The notes under the pieces: model-generated
Database searches by the model: none
The model's input: only the letters and a program-made list of their open reading frames with translations
Told to the model about the DNA's origin: nothing
Shown: positions 35,878 through 45,493 of the stretch, in pieces
Layout: every line of letters begins with the position of its first letter
Numbering within the stretch: the stretch's first letter is position 1
Assembly (NCBI RefSeq): GCF_001043055.1
Contig: NZ_JYLF01000006.1
Span: forward strand, 62,001-126,000
Origin: Pseudomonas weihenstephanensis
Lineage (GTDB): Bacteria > Pseudomonadota > Gammaproteobacteria > Pseudomonadales > Pseudomonadaceae
Direction of reading: 5' to 3'
Length of the DNA: 64,000 nt
Position numbers and translations under genes: made by a program

Positions 35878-37953
35878 ATGATGAACCTGCCTGCTCCTGT
35901 TAAACAGCTGACGCCAGCGCCTGATACCCAGGCGCCGAAATCACCTAAAACCGCGTTTGCTGACCTGTGGCGCCCTGCGTTACTGCAAGCGTTCGTCAAG
36001 CTCGACCCGCGTCAGCTCAAGCGCTCGCCGGTGATGCTGGTGGTCGAACTGACCGCCGTGTTCACCACGATTTTGTGCTTGCTGCCGGACCCGGCCGTAC
36101 CCACCGGCGTGGCGTTGCAAATCGCCGTGTGGCTGTGGTTCACCGTGTTGTTCGCCAACTTCGCCGAAGCCTTGGCCGAAGGCCGGGGCAAAGCCCGCGC
36201 CGACAGTTTGAAGGCGGGCAGTGTGGGCTTGAGTGCGCGCCGTCGCACTGCCAATGGCAGCTATGAAGTGGTGCCCGCCACCCGCTTGCGCAAAGGGGAC
36301 GTGGTGCGGGTCGAAGCGGGGGAGATGATCCCCGGTGACGGTGAAGTCATCGAAGGCATTGCCGCGGTCAACGAAGCGGCTATCACCGGTGAATCGGCGC
36401 CAGTGATTCGTGAATCGGGCGGTGATCGTTCGGCGGTCACGGGTAACACTCGCCTGGTCTCGGACTGGCTGCTGGTACGCATCAGTGCCAACCCCGGCGA
36501 GTCGACACTGGACCGCATGATCGCACTGGTGGAGGGCGCCAAGCGCCAGAAAACCCCTAACGAAGTGGCGCTGGATATCTTGCTGATCGGTTTGACCCTG
36601 ATCTTTCTGATTGTGGTCGTGACCCTGCAGCCCTTTGCCTACTTTGCCGGTGGCAGCCTGCCGCTGGTGTTTCTGGTGGCGCTGCTGGTGACCCTGATCC
36701 CGACCACCATTGGTGGCTTGCTTTCGGCCATCGGCATCGCCGGTATGGACCGCCTGGTACGTCTGAACGTGATTGCCAAGTCCGGGCGTGCCGTTGAGGC
36801 CGCAGGTGACGTGCATGTGCTGATGCTGGACAAGACCGGCACCATCACCTTCGGCAACCGGCGCTGCACCGCGCTTTACGCCGCCCCCGGCGTGACGGCG
36901 ATTGAACTGGCGCAGGGCGCACTGCTGGCCTCGCTGGCGGACGACACCGCGGAAGGTAAATCCATCGTCGAGTTTATCCGTGGTCTCCATGCGCTGCCCG
37001 AACCCGATGCCCGCGACATTACAGCGGTGCCGTTTACCGCTGAGACACGCTTGTCGGGGGTTGACTGCAACGCTCAGGTGTATCGCAAAGGTGCGGTGGA
37101 TTCGGTGCTGGCATTTGTCGGCCTCAAGCGCGGCGAAGTGTTGCCCGCCCTGTCGCGGGAAATCGACAAGATCGCCCAGAGCGGCGGCACCCCGTTGCTG
37201 GTGTGCGTGCAAGGCAAACTGCTGGGCGCGATTCATCTCAAAGACGTGGTCAAACCCGGCATTCGCGAGCGTTTCGCCGAGCTGCGCAAACTGGGGATTC
37301 GCACGGTGATGGTGACCGGCGATAACCCGCTGACGGCCGCAGCGATTGCCGCTGAAGCCGGTGTGGACGACGTGTTGGCCGAAGCCACGCCCGAGAAAAA
37401 ACTGGCGCGCATTCGTCAGGAGCAAAACGACGGTCGACTGGTGGCCATGTGCGGTGACGGTGCCAACGACGCCCCGGCCCTGGCGCAAGCCGACGTCGGC
37501 ATGGCGATGAATGACGGCACCCAGGCCGCGCGCGAGGCGGCAAACATGGTCGACCTCGACAGCGATCCGACAAAACTGCTGGACGTGGTGCAGATCGGTA
37601 AAGAGTTGTTGGTGACACGGGGCGCGCTGACCACGTTTTCCATCGCCAACGATGTGGCCAAATACTTCGCAATACTGCCCGCGCTCTTTGCCACGATTTA
37701 CCCGCAGTTGGGCGTACTCAACGTGATGCACCTCAACAGCCCGCAGAGCGCGATTCTGTCGGCGATTGTGTTCAACGCGCTGATCATCGTGGTGCTCATT
37801 CCGTTGGCCTTGCGCGGCGTACGGGTGCAGGCGGCCAGTGCAGCGCAATTGCTGCGACGCAACCTGCTGATCTATGGCCTGGGTGGTCTGGTGGTGCCGT
37901 TTGTGGGCATCAAACTGATCGACATGCTGCTCACCGCGCTGCATTTGGTTTAA
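35878..37953 (+). CDS. kdpB: Potassium-transporting ATPase subunit B (P-type ATPase)
   Basis: The catalytic subunit of KdpFABC, 691 residues. Phosphorylation motif [11 protein letters not shown] near 319, TGES near 180, and [18 protein letters not shown] near 530. There are about seven membrane helices. GAGGAAACG precedes two adjacent ATGs. Together with KdpA and KdpC it couples ATP hydrolysis to high-affinity K+ uptake. kdpC starts 18 bases later. Confidence 0.97.
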   Translation: MMNLPAPVKQLTPAPDTQAPKSPKTAFADLWRPALLQAFVKLDPRQLKRSPVMLVVELTAVFTTILCLLPDPAVPTGVALQIAVWLWFTVLFANFAEALAEGRGKARADSLKAGSVGLSARRRTANGSYEVVPATRLRKGDVVRVEAGEMIPGDGEVIEGIAAVNEAAITGESAPVIRESGGDRSAVTGNTRLVSDWLLVRISANPGESTLDRMIALVEGAKRQKTPNEVALDILLIGLTLIFLIVVVTLQPFAYFAGGSLPLVFLVALLVTLIPTTIGGLLSAIGIAGMDRLVRLNVIAKSGRAVEAAGDVHVLMLDKTGTITFGNRRCTALYAAPGVTAIELAQGALLASLADDTAEGKSIVEFIRGLHALPEPDARDITAVPFTAETRLSGVDCNAQVYRKGAVDSVLAFVGLKRGEVLPALSREIDKIAQSGGTPLLVCVQGKLLGAIHLKDVVKPGIRERFAELRKLGIRTVMVTGDNPLTAAAIAAEAGVDDVLAEATPEKKLARIRQEQNDGRLVAMCGDGANDAPALAQADVGMAMNDGTQAAREAANMVDLDSDPTKLLDVVQIGKELLVTRGALTTFSIANDVAKYFAILPALFATIYPQLGVLNVMHLNSPQSAILSAIVFNALIIVVLIPLALRGVRVQAASAAQLLRRNLLIYGLGGLVVPFVGIKLIDMLLTALHLV

Positions 37954-37971
37954 CCCGTGGAGGAACGTGTC

Positions 37972-38523
37972 ATGGCTACTCTTTTACGTCCGGCCCTGAG
38001 CCTGATGGTGTTGATGATTGCAATTACGGGCGTGATCTACCCACTGACCGTGACCGGGATTGCGCAACTGACCTTTCCCGAGCAGGCCAACGGCAGCCTG
38101 GTGCGCGATGCAGAGGGTAACGTTCGCGGTTCCGGGCTGATCGCGCAGGCGTTCACCGGCGACGCATGGTTTCACTCGCGCCCTTCGGCCGGGGCATATG
38201 CCACGGTGTCGAGTGCGGCGAGTAACCTGGCACCGAGCAACCCGGCGCTGGCGACGCGGATCAAGGACAGTGCCGCCGAGTTGGCAGTGCCCGAACAAGG
38301 CCCGGTGCCATTGGCGATGCTCACCACGTCGGCCAGTGGTTTGGACCCGCACTTGCCACCCGCCGCAATACGCTATCAACTGGCTCGTGTGGCGGCGGCC
38401 CGTGGCTTGCCCGTGCAAACGGTGGAGCAACTGTTGCAGGCGCATATCGAGCAGCCGCTGGTAGGGCCGCCAGTGGTCAACGTACTGAACCTGAACCTGG
38501 CGCTGGCGCAGCTGAAACACTGA
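37972..38523 (+). CDS. kdpC: Potassium-transporting ATPase subunit C
   Basis: A 183-residue membrane-anchored periplasmic subunit of the K+ pump. One N-terminal helix ([20 protein letters not shown]) and the conserved region [20 protein letters not shown] near 120-140. The start is chosen on the GGAGG 10 bases upstream. A hairpin follows before kdpD, separating the pump genes from the regulators. Confidence 0.96.
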   Translation: MATLLRPALSLMVLMIAITGVIYPLTVTGIAQLTFPEQANGSLVRDAEGNVRGSGLIAQAFTGDAWFHSRPSAGAYATVSSAASNLAPSNPALATRIKDSAAELAVPEQGPVPLAMLTTSASGLDPHLPPAAIRYQLARVAAARGLPVQTVEQLLQAHIEQPLVGPPVVNVLNLNLALAQLKH

Positions 38524-38535
38524 AACACCCAACCC

Positions 38536-38575
38536 GCAGGCTGCGAGCTTTTAAGATCGAAAGCTCGCAGCCTGC
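38536..38575. repeat. Long hairpin (REP-type) between kdpC and kdpD
   Basis: A perfect 16-base inverted repeat, gcaggctgcgagcttt (38536-38551) and its inverse at 38560-38575, with an 8-base loop. It starts 12 bases after the kdpC stop and ends 28 bases before the kdpD ATG. It resembles the REP core gcaggctgcga seen in the genus. No T-run follows. Confidence 0.85.
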
Positions 38576-38603
38576 GAGGCTCTTCATTTGAATAGGTATA
38601 GAC

Positions 38604-41270
38604 ATGACAGATTCCGGTCGCGCCGATGCGTTGTTAGCTGATTTGCCACGAGCGGGACGTGGTCGGCTCAAGGTGTTTTTGGGCGCGGCCCCCGGCGTGG
38701 GTAAAACCTACGCCATGCTGCAAGCGGCGCACATGCAACTGCGCCAAGGGGTCAAAGTGCTCGCCGGGGTGGTCGAAACCCACGGCCGCGCCGAAACCCA
38801 GGCGCTGCTCAACGGCCTGCCACAACAACCGCTGGTGCGTTCCGAGTACCGTGGCGTGCAGCTCGAAGAGATGGACCTCGATGGTTTGCTGGCGGCCCAA
38901 CCCTCCTTGGTGCTGGTGGACGAGCTGGCCCACAGCAATGCCCCCGGCAGCCGCCACGCCAAACGCTGGCAAGACGTACAAGAGTTATTGGCCGCCGGGA
39001 TTGACGTGTACACCACGGTCAACGTCCAGCATCTGGAAAGCCTCAATGATCAGGTGCGCGGTATCACCGGGGTGCAGGTGCGCGAAACCCTGCCCGACTG
39101 GATCGTGCAGGAAGCCTACGAACTGTTGCTGATCGACCTGCCGCCCCGCGAACTGCTGGAGCGGCTGCGCGACGGCAAGGTGTACGTGCCCGAGCAAGCG
39201 CGCGCGGCCATTGACGCCTTTTTCACCCAGACCAACCTCAACGCCCTGCGCGAACTGGCGATGCAGACCGCGGCGGTGTACGTCGATGATGAGCTGGACA
39301 AAGGCTATCGCCAACTGGGCCAGGCTGCCCCGGCCTTGCGTGGGCGTTTGTTGGTGGGCATCGATGGCGATGTGCAGGCCGAACGGTTGGTGCGTCACGC
39401 CAGCCGGGTCGCGGAACGCCGTCATCTGCCGTGGAGCCTGGTGCACGTCGACAATGGCAGCGCCCGTGATGAGCAATCGCGCCTGCGTCTGCAAAGTGCG
39501 CAGCAGTTGGCCGAGCGTCTGGGCGGAGAAGTGGTGTTATTGCGCGCCGGTGAAGTGGCCAAAACCCTGATCCAGCACGCGGGCGAACGGCGTGCGAGTT
39601 TGCTGCTGGTGGGGCAGTCGCGGCCGTCCTGGCGGCGCAAGCTGTTTGGCGGCGGTTTGGCCTCACGCTTGCTGCGCGATGCCCACGGCCTTGAAATCAA
39701 CGTGCTCGACAACGAGCCAACCCCGGACACCGCCTCCCGACGGCGTACCTACTCATGGGCGTGGTTTGATTATGGGCTGGCGCTGCTGGCCACGGTATTG
39801 GCCAGTGCGTTGGCCTGGGGCGTATCCAGCGTATTGGCGTTGCCGAACATCTCGATGGTGTTTTTGGCGGCTGTGCTGCTGGTGGCCGTGCGCAGTAGCC
39901 TGGGCCCGGCGCTGGCGTGTGCGGCGCTGTCTTTTCTGGCGTATGACTTCTTGTTTATCCCGCCCAACTTTTCGCTCAGCATCCAGCGCGAAGAGGATGT
40001 GCTGACGCTGGTGTTCTTCCTGTTGATGGCGGCCTTGACCGGGAACCTGGCGGCTCGCCAGCGGCGCCAGTTGCAGGCGTTGCGCGAGACGCAACAAGAG
40101 ACCACAGAGTTGCTCGACCTGTCACGCAAACTGACGGCAGCCACCGACCGCAAGGCGGTGGTTAGCGCCGCGGCCCAGCACTTGAGCGGCTGGCAAGCAC
40201 TCAACCTGTGCTTGCTCAATCGCGATGGCAATGGCGGCTGGACGGTCGAAACCGGCGGCCCTCTGACCTTTAATGAAGCCGAGCGCGCTGCCGCAGACTG
40301 GGCCTGGACCCACGAACAGCCAGCTGGCAACGGCACCGGCACGTTACCGATGGGCCGCTGGTGGTGGTGGCCGTTGACTGTCGATGATGGCCCGCTGGCC
40401 TTGTTGGGTGTCAGCCCCAAAGAAGGCCAGACGCTGAGTGGTCAACGTCGGCGTTTGCTGATGGCGCTCAGCCAACCGCTGGCGCAGGCACTGGCACGTG
40501 CGCAATTGGCTGAGGATCTGGAGGCGGCGCGTCTGCACGGTGAAACCGAACAGTTGCGCAGTGCGTTGCTGGCGTCGGTGTCCCATGATTTGCGCACGCC
40601 GCTGACCACCATGCGCGGCAGCATCGACACCTTGCTGGCGCTGGGCGAAGTAATTGCGCTGGCGGATCGGCGCGAGTTGCTTGAAGGCACCCGCGACGAG
40701 GCCGAGCGGCTGGACCGCTACATCCAGAACCTGCTGGACATGACCCGTCTGGGCCACGGTGCCTTGAAGCTGGCCCGCGACTGGGTGTCGCCGGCAGACA
40801 TCGTTGGCAGTGCTCTGAATCGTCTGCGCGCCGTGCTGGCGCCGTTGCAGGTGCAGGTTGATGTGGCAGCGAACCTGCCGTTGCTGCATATCCACGCCGC
40901 ATTGATCGAGCAGGCGCTGGTCAATGTGCTGGAAAACGCGGCACGCTTCTCGCCTCCGTACGGGGTGCTGCAATTGGTGGCCGGGGCTGATGAGCGGGAA
41001 TTGTGGTTTGCGGTAAGCGATCAGGGGCCGGGCATTCCGGAAGAAGACCGGGCGAAAATTTTCGATATGTTTTACACCGCCGCCCGTGGGGATCGGGGCG
41101 GGCAGGGCACGGGGCTTGGGCTGGCGATTTGTCAGGGCATGGTGGGCGCCCACGGCGGACGCATCAGCGTGGCTGAGGGTATCGAGGGTCGCGGCACTTG
41201 CATCACGTTGCATTTGCCGCTGCCTGAACAGCCGCAGCCAGAACGCGAAGAGGCCCGCGGTGAACACTGA
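38604..41270 (+). CDS. kdpD: Sensor histidine kinase KdpD
   Basis: K+/osmotic sensor kinase of 888 residues. N-terminal KdpD domain with Walker A GAAPGVGKTYAM near 28-39 and DELAHSNAPGSRH near 108-120, a USP-like region, four membrane helices near 395-480, a GAF-like region, HisKA with SHDLRTPLTTMRGS near 661, and HATPase boxes NVLENAARF, DQGPGIPEEDR, GTGLGLAICQG. The start has a weak Shine-Dalgarno (aataggtat). kdpE follows in 36 bases. Confidence 0.96.
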   Translation: MTDSGRADALLADLPRAGRGRLKVFLGAAPGVGKTYAMLQAAHMQLRQGVKVLAGVVETHGRAETQALLNGLPQQPLVRSEYRGVQLEEMDLDGLLAAQPSLVLVDELAHSNAPGSRHAKRWQDVQELLAAGIDVYTTVNVQHLESLNDQVRGITGVQVRETLPDWIVQEAYELLLIDLPPRELLERLRDGKVYVPEQARAAIDAFFTQTNLNALRELAMQTAAVYVDDELDKGYRQLGQAAPALRGRLLVGIDGDVQAERLVRHASRVAERRHLPWSLVHVDNGSARDEQSRLRLQSAQQLAERLGGEVVLLRAGEVAKTLIQHAGERRASLLLVGQSRPSWRRKLFGGGLASRLLRDAHGLEINVLDNEPTPDTASRRRTYSWAWFDYGLALLATVLASALAWGVSSVLALPNISMVFLAAVLLVAVRSSLGPALACAALSFLAYDFLFIPPNFSLSIQREEDVLTLVFFLLMAALTGNLAARQRRQLQALRETQQETTELLDLSRKLTAATDRKAVVSAAAQHLSGWQALNLCLLNRDGNGGWTVETGGPLTFNEAERAAADWAWTHEQPAGNGTGTLPMGRWWWWPLTVDDGPLALLGVSPKEGQTLSGQRRRLLMALSQPLAQALARAQLAEDLEAARLHGETEQLRSALLASVSHDLRTPLTTMRGSIDTLLALGEVIALADRRELLEGTRDEAERLDRYIQNLLDMTRLGHGALKLARDWVSPADIVGSALNRLRAVLAPLQVQVDVAANLPLLHIHAALIEQALVNVLENAARFSPPYGVLQLVAGADERELWFAVSDQGPGIPEEDRAKIFDMFYTAARGDRGGQGTGLGLAICQGMVGAHGGRISVAEGIEGRGTCITLHLPLPEQPQPEREEARGEH

Positions 41271-41306
41271 TATTCTTCGCCTCTCTTTGCACGGTGATCA
41301 ACTGCC

Positions 41307-41996
41307 ATGAGCCAGCCCACGACTGTTTTGGTGATCGACGACGAACCGCAGATCCGCAAGTTCTTGCGCATCAGCCTGGTGTCTCAGGGGTATCAGGTGC
41401 TGGAAGCAGCCACCGGTGCCGAGGGCTTGAGCCAGGCCGCATTGCACCAGCCAGACCTGCTGGTGCTGGACCTGGGTTTGCCCGACATGGACGGCCAGCA
41501 GGTATTGCACGAGGTGCGCGAGTGGTCGGCGGTGCCGGTGTTGGTGCTGTCGGTGCGGGCCAGCGAAGCGCAAAAGGTCGAGGCGCTCGATGGCGGGGCC
41601 AATGATTACGTGACCAAGCCCTTCGGGATTCAGGAGTTCCTGGCACGGGTGCGGGCGTTGCTGCGTCAGGCGCCCAGTGGCGAGGTGCAAGAGGCTGGCG
41701 TGGTGGTCGGGCCTTTGACGGTAGACCTGGCCTTTCGCCGGGTGTTGCTGGAGGGCGTGGAAGTTGCGCTGACCCGCAAGGAATACGCGGTACTGGCGCA
41801 ATTGGCGCGCCATCCTGGGCGCGTGATCACCCAACAGCAATTGCTCAAGGACATTTGGGGGCCGACCCACGTCGAAAACAGCCATTACCTGCGCATCGTC
41901 GTGGGCCATCTGCGACAAAAGCTGATGGACGATCCGACCTGCCCGCGGTTTATCGTGACCGAAGCCGGCGTGGGTTATCGCCTGCTGGACACTTAG
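41307..41996 (+). CDS. kdpE: Response regulator KdpE
   Basis: OmpR-family response regulator of 229 residues that activates the kdp pump genes. Receiver acidic pair DDEPQIRK near 10, phospho-acceptor Asp in LLVLDLGLPDMDG near 54, K in TKPFG near 104, and an OmpR-type winged helix near 130-227. It overlaps the patatin gene by 4 bases at its stop, in convergent orientation. Candidate binding repeats lie upstream of kdpF. Confidence 0.95.
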   Translation: MSQPTTVLVIDDEPQIRKFLRISLVSQGYQVLEAATGAEGLSQAALHQPDLLVLDLGLPDMDGQQVLHEVREWSAVPVLVLSVRASEAQKVEALDGGANDYVTKPFGIQEFLARVRALLRQAPSGEVQEAGVVVGPLTVDLAFRRVLLEGVEVALTRKEYAVLAQLARHPGRVITQQQLLKDIWGPTHVENSHYLRIVVGHLRQKLMDDPTCPRFIVTEAGVGYRLLDT

Positions 41997-43033
41997 TGTT
42001 CCTCGCTTTCGTAACGGTCCAGGGTGTCTCGGGCAATTTCACGGCCCAAAGCGATCAGCTCCGGGGCTTTGTAGAACTCGAAAAAGCGGCACACACGCTT
42101 GGGGACGTTTATCAAAATATCGGGCGGGTAACCGGCGATCTTGTACTGCGCCAGCGACGTCTGCATCACCTCGAAACTCTGGTTGATCAAGTCCAACAGT
42201 GACGCAGGCCCTACGTTGTCGATGATAAAAGAGCCGGACGCGGACTTGGGCGCACCTTCTTGAGTGGGCGCAGCCGCCGGTTGTTGCGCTCCGGGGCGGG
42301 TTGATTCAACCCACGGGTTGGGCGCGCTGTCGGGCAGCGGCTTGAGCATGACCTGCTCCAGCTCCAGCAGGTCACTGGCATGTTTGTTGCGAAACGGCAT
42401 GTGCGAACCGAGTGAATTCATCAGGGTGTCAAAGCGGCTTTTGAAGGCGGGTGGGCGTTGAATCACCGGCAGTTGGTAGCTGTTTTGGTTGGTTGAGTTC
42501 AAGTTGACGGCGATGATCAGGTCGCAATGGCTGGACACCACCGGCACGATGGGCAGCGGGTTGAGCAGGCCGCCGTCGACCAGCATGCGATTGCCCTGCA
42601 TGACCGGGGTAAACAGGCTCGGGATGGCGGCTGAGGCGCGCATGGCCTGATGCAGACAGCCTTCCTGAAACCAGATTTCTTGCTGGTGCGTCAGGTCGGT
42701 GGCCACAGCGGTGTAGGGAATGCGCAAATCTTCGATGTTGATTTCGCCCACGATATTGCGAATTTGCCCGAACACTTTTTCGCCGCGAATGGCACCGAGT
42801 CGAAAACTCACGTCTACCAGCCGTAACACATCGAGATAGTCCAGGCTTTGAATCCAGTCGCGGTACAGGTCAAGCTTGCCGGCCGCGTAAATGCCGCCTA
42901 CCACGGCCCCCATCGAGCACCCGGCAATGCAGGCAATGTCGTAACCACGGCGTTCGAGTTCTTCAATGACGCCAATGTGCGCGTAACCCCTGGCACCGCC
43001 AGAGCCGAGCACTAATGCAATGCGTTTTTTCAT
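41993..43033 (-). CDS. Patatin-like phospholipase family protein (RssA-like)
   Basis: A 346-residue acyl-hydrolase of the patatin family. Oxyanion hole GSGGARGYAHIG near 11-22, nucleophile GCSMGA (GxSxG) near 38-43, and the dyad aspartate in DGGLLNPLP near 153. A Pro/Ala-rich stretch near 245-262 splits the C-terminal part. No signal peptide. Its physiological lipid is unknown. It converges on kdpE and is divergent from the small lipoprotein gene. Confidence 0.9.
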   Translation of the reverse strand: MKKRIALVLGSGGARGYAHIGVIEELERRGYDIACIAGCSMGAVVGGIYAAGKLDLYRDWIQSLDYLDVLRLVDVSFRLGAIRGEKVFGQIRNIVGEINIEDLRIPYTAVATDLTHQQEIWFQEGCLHQAMRASAAIPSLFTPVMQGNRMLVDGGLLNPLPIVPVVSSHCDLIIAVNLNSTNQNSYQLPVIQRPPAFKSRFDTLMNSLGSHMPFRNKHASDLLELEQVMLKPLPDSAPNPWVESTRPGAQQPAAAPTQEGAPKSASGSFIIDNVGPASLLDLINQSFEVMQTSLAQYKIAGYPPDILINVPKRVCRFFEFYKAPELIALGREIARDTLDRYESEEH

Positions 43034-43186
43034 GACACGATCCTTCGTCAGACAGGCGTTAACAATGCAGTGCCTTTTCCCTAATCAGCAAGCTAGTCTT
43101 GCACAGACGCGTTTGCGGACCGGGCACTTTTCCCACGCTTTTGCGTCTCAGCCTCTAATTAACATTAATTGTTTGAGGATATGTGC

Positions 43187-43465
43187 ATGAAAGCCCTTAT
43201 TTGTGTGCCGTTGATGGCCTTGGTACTCGCCGGTTGTGCCGGTAAAACAGCCTATCGCGACACCTGCGCCACCCAGTTGGACAGCGCCTGGCATGAGCTG
43301 GACCTGGCCAAGGCAGAAGGTTTCGCGGGCACCATCAGTTATTCCAAGGCCCTTTCATTGCTGACCGGGGCTAAAACACAACAACAGTTCGAAGCGTTTG
43401 AAGGCTGCTCCAAAAAAGCCGAGAAAGCGCGTTTCTATATTCGTGAGTCGCGCGCAGGGCGTTAA
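43187..43465 (+). CDS. Small putative lipoprotein
   Basis: A 92-residue lipoprotein: signal MKALICVPLMALVLAGC with lipobox LAGC at 14-17. The mature part is helical, with two Cys (near 26 and 75) and basic residues (SKKAEKARFYIRE) near the end. The start is chosen since GAGGAT is 6-7 bases before this ATG. It is probably the leader of the CHAD gene, 26 bases downstream. Function unknown. Confidence 0.8.
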   Translation: MKALICVPLMALVLAGCAGKTAYRDTCATQLDSAWHELDLAKAEGFAGTISYSKALSLLTGAKTQQQFEAFEGCSKKAEKARFYIRESRAGR

Positions 43466-43491
43466 GCCTGCGTATGACCGGGAGGGGCAGG

Positions 43492-44259
43492 ATGGCGCAA
43501 TTGGTAGACCGGATCGTGGCGAATATTGTGCGTCTGCAGGTCAGGTTGTGGGCGTGTCAGGCGCGGTTGCAGGCGCACACCGACCCTGAGGCGCTGCACG
43601 ACTTGCGCACCACGGTGCGTCGTTTGCGCAGCCTGTTACGGCCCTTGCGCGGTTTGCCGGGCGTGGTGCAGCTGGAGATGGCGGCGTCACAGGTGGGCGC
43701 CTTGACCACGCCGTTGCGTGACCTTGAAGTGCTGGCCGCGCATTTGCAGCAACACGGGCATGCCGCCTTGGCAGAAAGCAGGCTGGAGCAGCTGTCGGGC
43801 AGTTATGCGGCGGTGGCCGACAGCGCGCAGTTGGCGCAATTGCTGATGATCCTCGATGTGTTTCCGCGTTTTGTACGTGCCGCCGAGCGTGAAGGTTTGC
43901 TGCGTGGCTTACGCCAGCGCATCGAGCGTGTACTGGCAAAACAGTGGAAGACCCTTGAAACCGACCTGAATGATCCGGGGCATGACCGTCATCGTGTGCG
44001 GTTACTGATCAAGCGGGTGCGTTACGGGGCCGAGGCGTATCCCGAGCTTGAACGTCTACCGGCCCTGGTAGCGGCTCGTCTCAACGCCGCTCAAAAAGCC
44101 CTGGGCGATTGGCATGACGCGTGGCAATGGCTGTTGCAGGCCGAACAACAGACCGACTTGCAGCCGTGTGTCGCGCAATGGCGCGAAACACTGGCGCGTG
44201 GCGAGAAGCAGGCCGATCGGGCACTGATCAAATTGAGCGCGGCCTGTTTTCGCTCATGA
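43492..44259 (+). CDS. CHAD domain-containing protein
   Basis: A 255-residue helical protein with a CHAD domain: N-terminal EALHDLRTTVRRLRSLLRP near 31-48 and C-terminal HRVRLLIKRVRYGAEAYPEL near 166-185, giving the conserved His/Arg surface that binds polyphosphate. The start is the ATG after GGAGGGG (43481). A ppk2 gene is present elsewhere in this window, but not adjacent. Polyphosphate binding is inferred from family. Confidence 0.85.
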   Translation: MAQLVDRIVANIVRLQVRLWACQARLQAHTDPEALHDLRTTVRRLRSLLRPLRGLPGVVQLEMAASQVGALTTPLRDLEVLAAHLQQHGHAALAESRLEQLSGSYAAVADSAQLAQLLMILDVFPRFVRAAEREGLLRGLRQRIERVLAKQWKTLETDLNDPGHDRHRVRLLIKRVRYGAEAYPELERLPALVAARLNAAQKALGDWHDAWQWLLQAEQQTDLQPCVAQWRETLARGEKQADRALIKLSAACFRS

Positions 44260-44335
44260 TTTGGCCGATATAAGCGCTGTGCAGCGTAAGGCGCGTGGGT
44301 AGTATTGGCGCTTATTCATCGGTTTCGAGGTGCTC

Positions 44336-45133
44336 ATGCAGTTTTGTGAATTGGTTGCGGCCGTGCGTAACGACCCGTCTGCGGTGACGATCCCGGCGGA
44401 TTGGGGTCAGGGACGCGCCACCTTTGGTGGCTTGATGGTGGCCTTGCAGTATGAGGCCATGCGCGCACAGATCAGCCCTGAGCGCGCCTTGCGTTCTTTA
44501 TCGGTGAGTTTTGTCGGCCCGGCCGAGCCTGATGTGCCGATTAGTTTTGAGGTCCAGGTGCTGCGTGAAGGCAAGGCGGTCAGCCAGGTGCTGGGGCGTG
44601 CGCTGCAAAACGGTCAAGTGGTGACGCTGGTTCAGGGCAGCTTCGGCGCGCCGCGTGAGTCCGCGGTCAAGATGCACAGCGTGCCAGCACCCGATATGAA
44701 ACCGGTCGACCAGTGCCCTCTGCTGCCTTACATCAAAGGTATTACCCCTGAGTTCATGCGCCATCTGGCGATGGGGTGGGCAGTGGGCGCGCTGCCATTT
44801 ACCGGCAAGGGCGGGCGTGAAATGGGCGGCTGGGTGCGTTTGGCGGGAGAGGTCAAGGATGAACCGCTGACTGAAACCCATTTATTGGCGCTGGTCGATG
44901 CCTGGCCGCCGGCATTGCTGGCGCTGCTCGACAAGCCGGCCGCTGGCAGCACGTTGACCTGGACCGTCGAGTTTGTGCAGCCCTTGGCGCAGCTCAGCAC
45001 CCTTGAATGGTGCAAGTACCTGGCGGTGATCGAGCATGCGCAAGACGGTTATGGTCATGTGGCGGCTAACCTGTGGTCGCCCGCAGGCGAGTTAATTGCG
45101 ATCAGCCGCCAAACAGTTGCGGTGTTTGGTTAA
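44336..45133 (+). CDS. Acyl-CoA thioesterase-family protein (hot-dog fold)
   Basis: A 265-residue double hot-dog protein of the thioesterase superfamily, resembling TesB-like enzymes: GQGRATFGGLMVALQYEAM near 24-42, then LRSLSVSFVGPAEP near 51-64 and a second half ending near 265. Substrate is unknown. The start is the ATG after GAGG at 44326; the in-frame GTG six bases upstream is less likely. It converges with a small membrane-protein gene, touching end to end. Confidence 0.85.
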   Translation: MQFCELVAAVRNDPSAVTIPADWGQGRATFGGLMVALQYEAMRAQISPERALRSLSVSFVGPAEPDVPISFEVQVLREGKAVSQVLGRALQNGQVVTLVQGSFGAPRESAVKMHSVPAPDMKPVDQCPLLPYIKGITPEFMRHLAMGWAVGALPFTGKGGREMGGWVRLAGEVKDEPLTETHLLALVDAWPPALLALLDKPAAGSTLTWTVEFVQPLAQLSTLEWCKYLAVIEHAQDGYGHVAANLWSPAGELIAISRQTVAVFG

Positions 45134-45388
45134 TCAAAACGCTTGGCTATGTGGCTCGTTTTGAACCTTGTGCCCTTGATGCTGCAAGCTCATTGCTGCA
45201 AACAGGGTGACCAGGGCAATCACGGCGCTTGAAGCGTTGCCACTGAAAATGCCAGAAGCCAGCAGCAAGAAAGCCACCACCATCAAGGCGACGGCGATCA
45301 GATCAATTGCCTGGCGGGACGCGCCCTGACGGCTCTGTGGGTTCGAGCGCCATTGCCAGGCTGGCAGGTTGGGATGACGTTTGCCCAT
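45134..45388 (-). CDS. Small membrane protein of unknown function
   Basis: 84 residues with a basic N-terminus (GKRHPNLPAWQWRSNPQSRQ) and two transmembrane helices (LIAVALMVVAFLLLASGI and SAVIALVTLFAAMSL), so both ends probably face the cytoplasm. It follows GGAGTG as Shine-Dalgarno. No homology recognised. It abuts the thioesterase gene directly at its 3' end. Confidence 0.65.
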   Translation of the reverse strand: MGKRHPNLPAWQWRSNPQSRQGASRQAIDLIAVALMVVAFLLLASGIFSGNASSAVIALVTLFAAMSLQHQGHKVQNEPHSQAF

Positions 45389-45493
45389 GAGTGCACTCCT
45401 TTGTTCAGTTCAGAGGTTCAGCGTGTGCTGAACCGGATGAACAAAGGATAGGCCGGGGCCACCGACGAGACGAATCAAGAATGGCTATTGGCC

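Noticed and set aside
35980..37944. 654-residue open frame antisense to kdpB
   Set aside because: Long only because of the high GC and codon bias of kdpB; its composition is rich in His, Gln, Arg and Gly and it matches no family.
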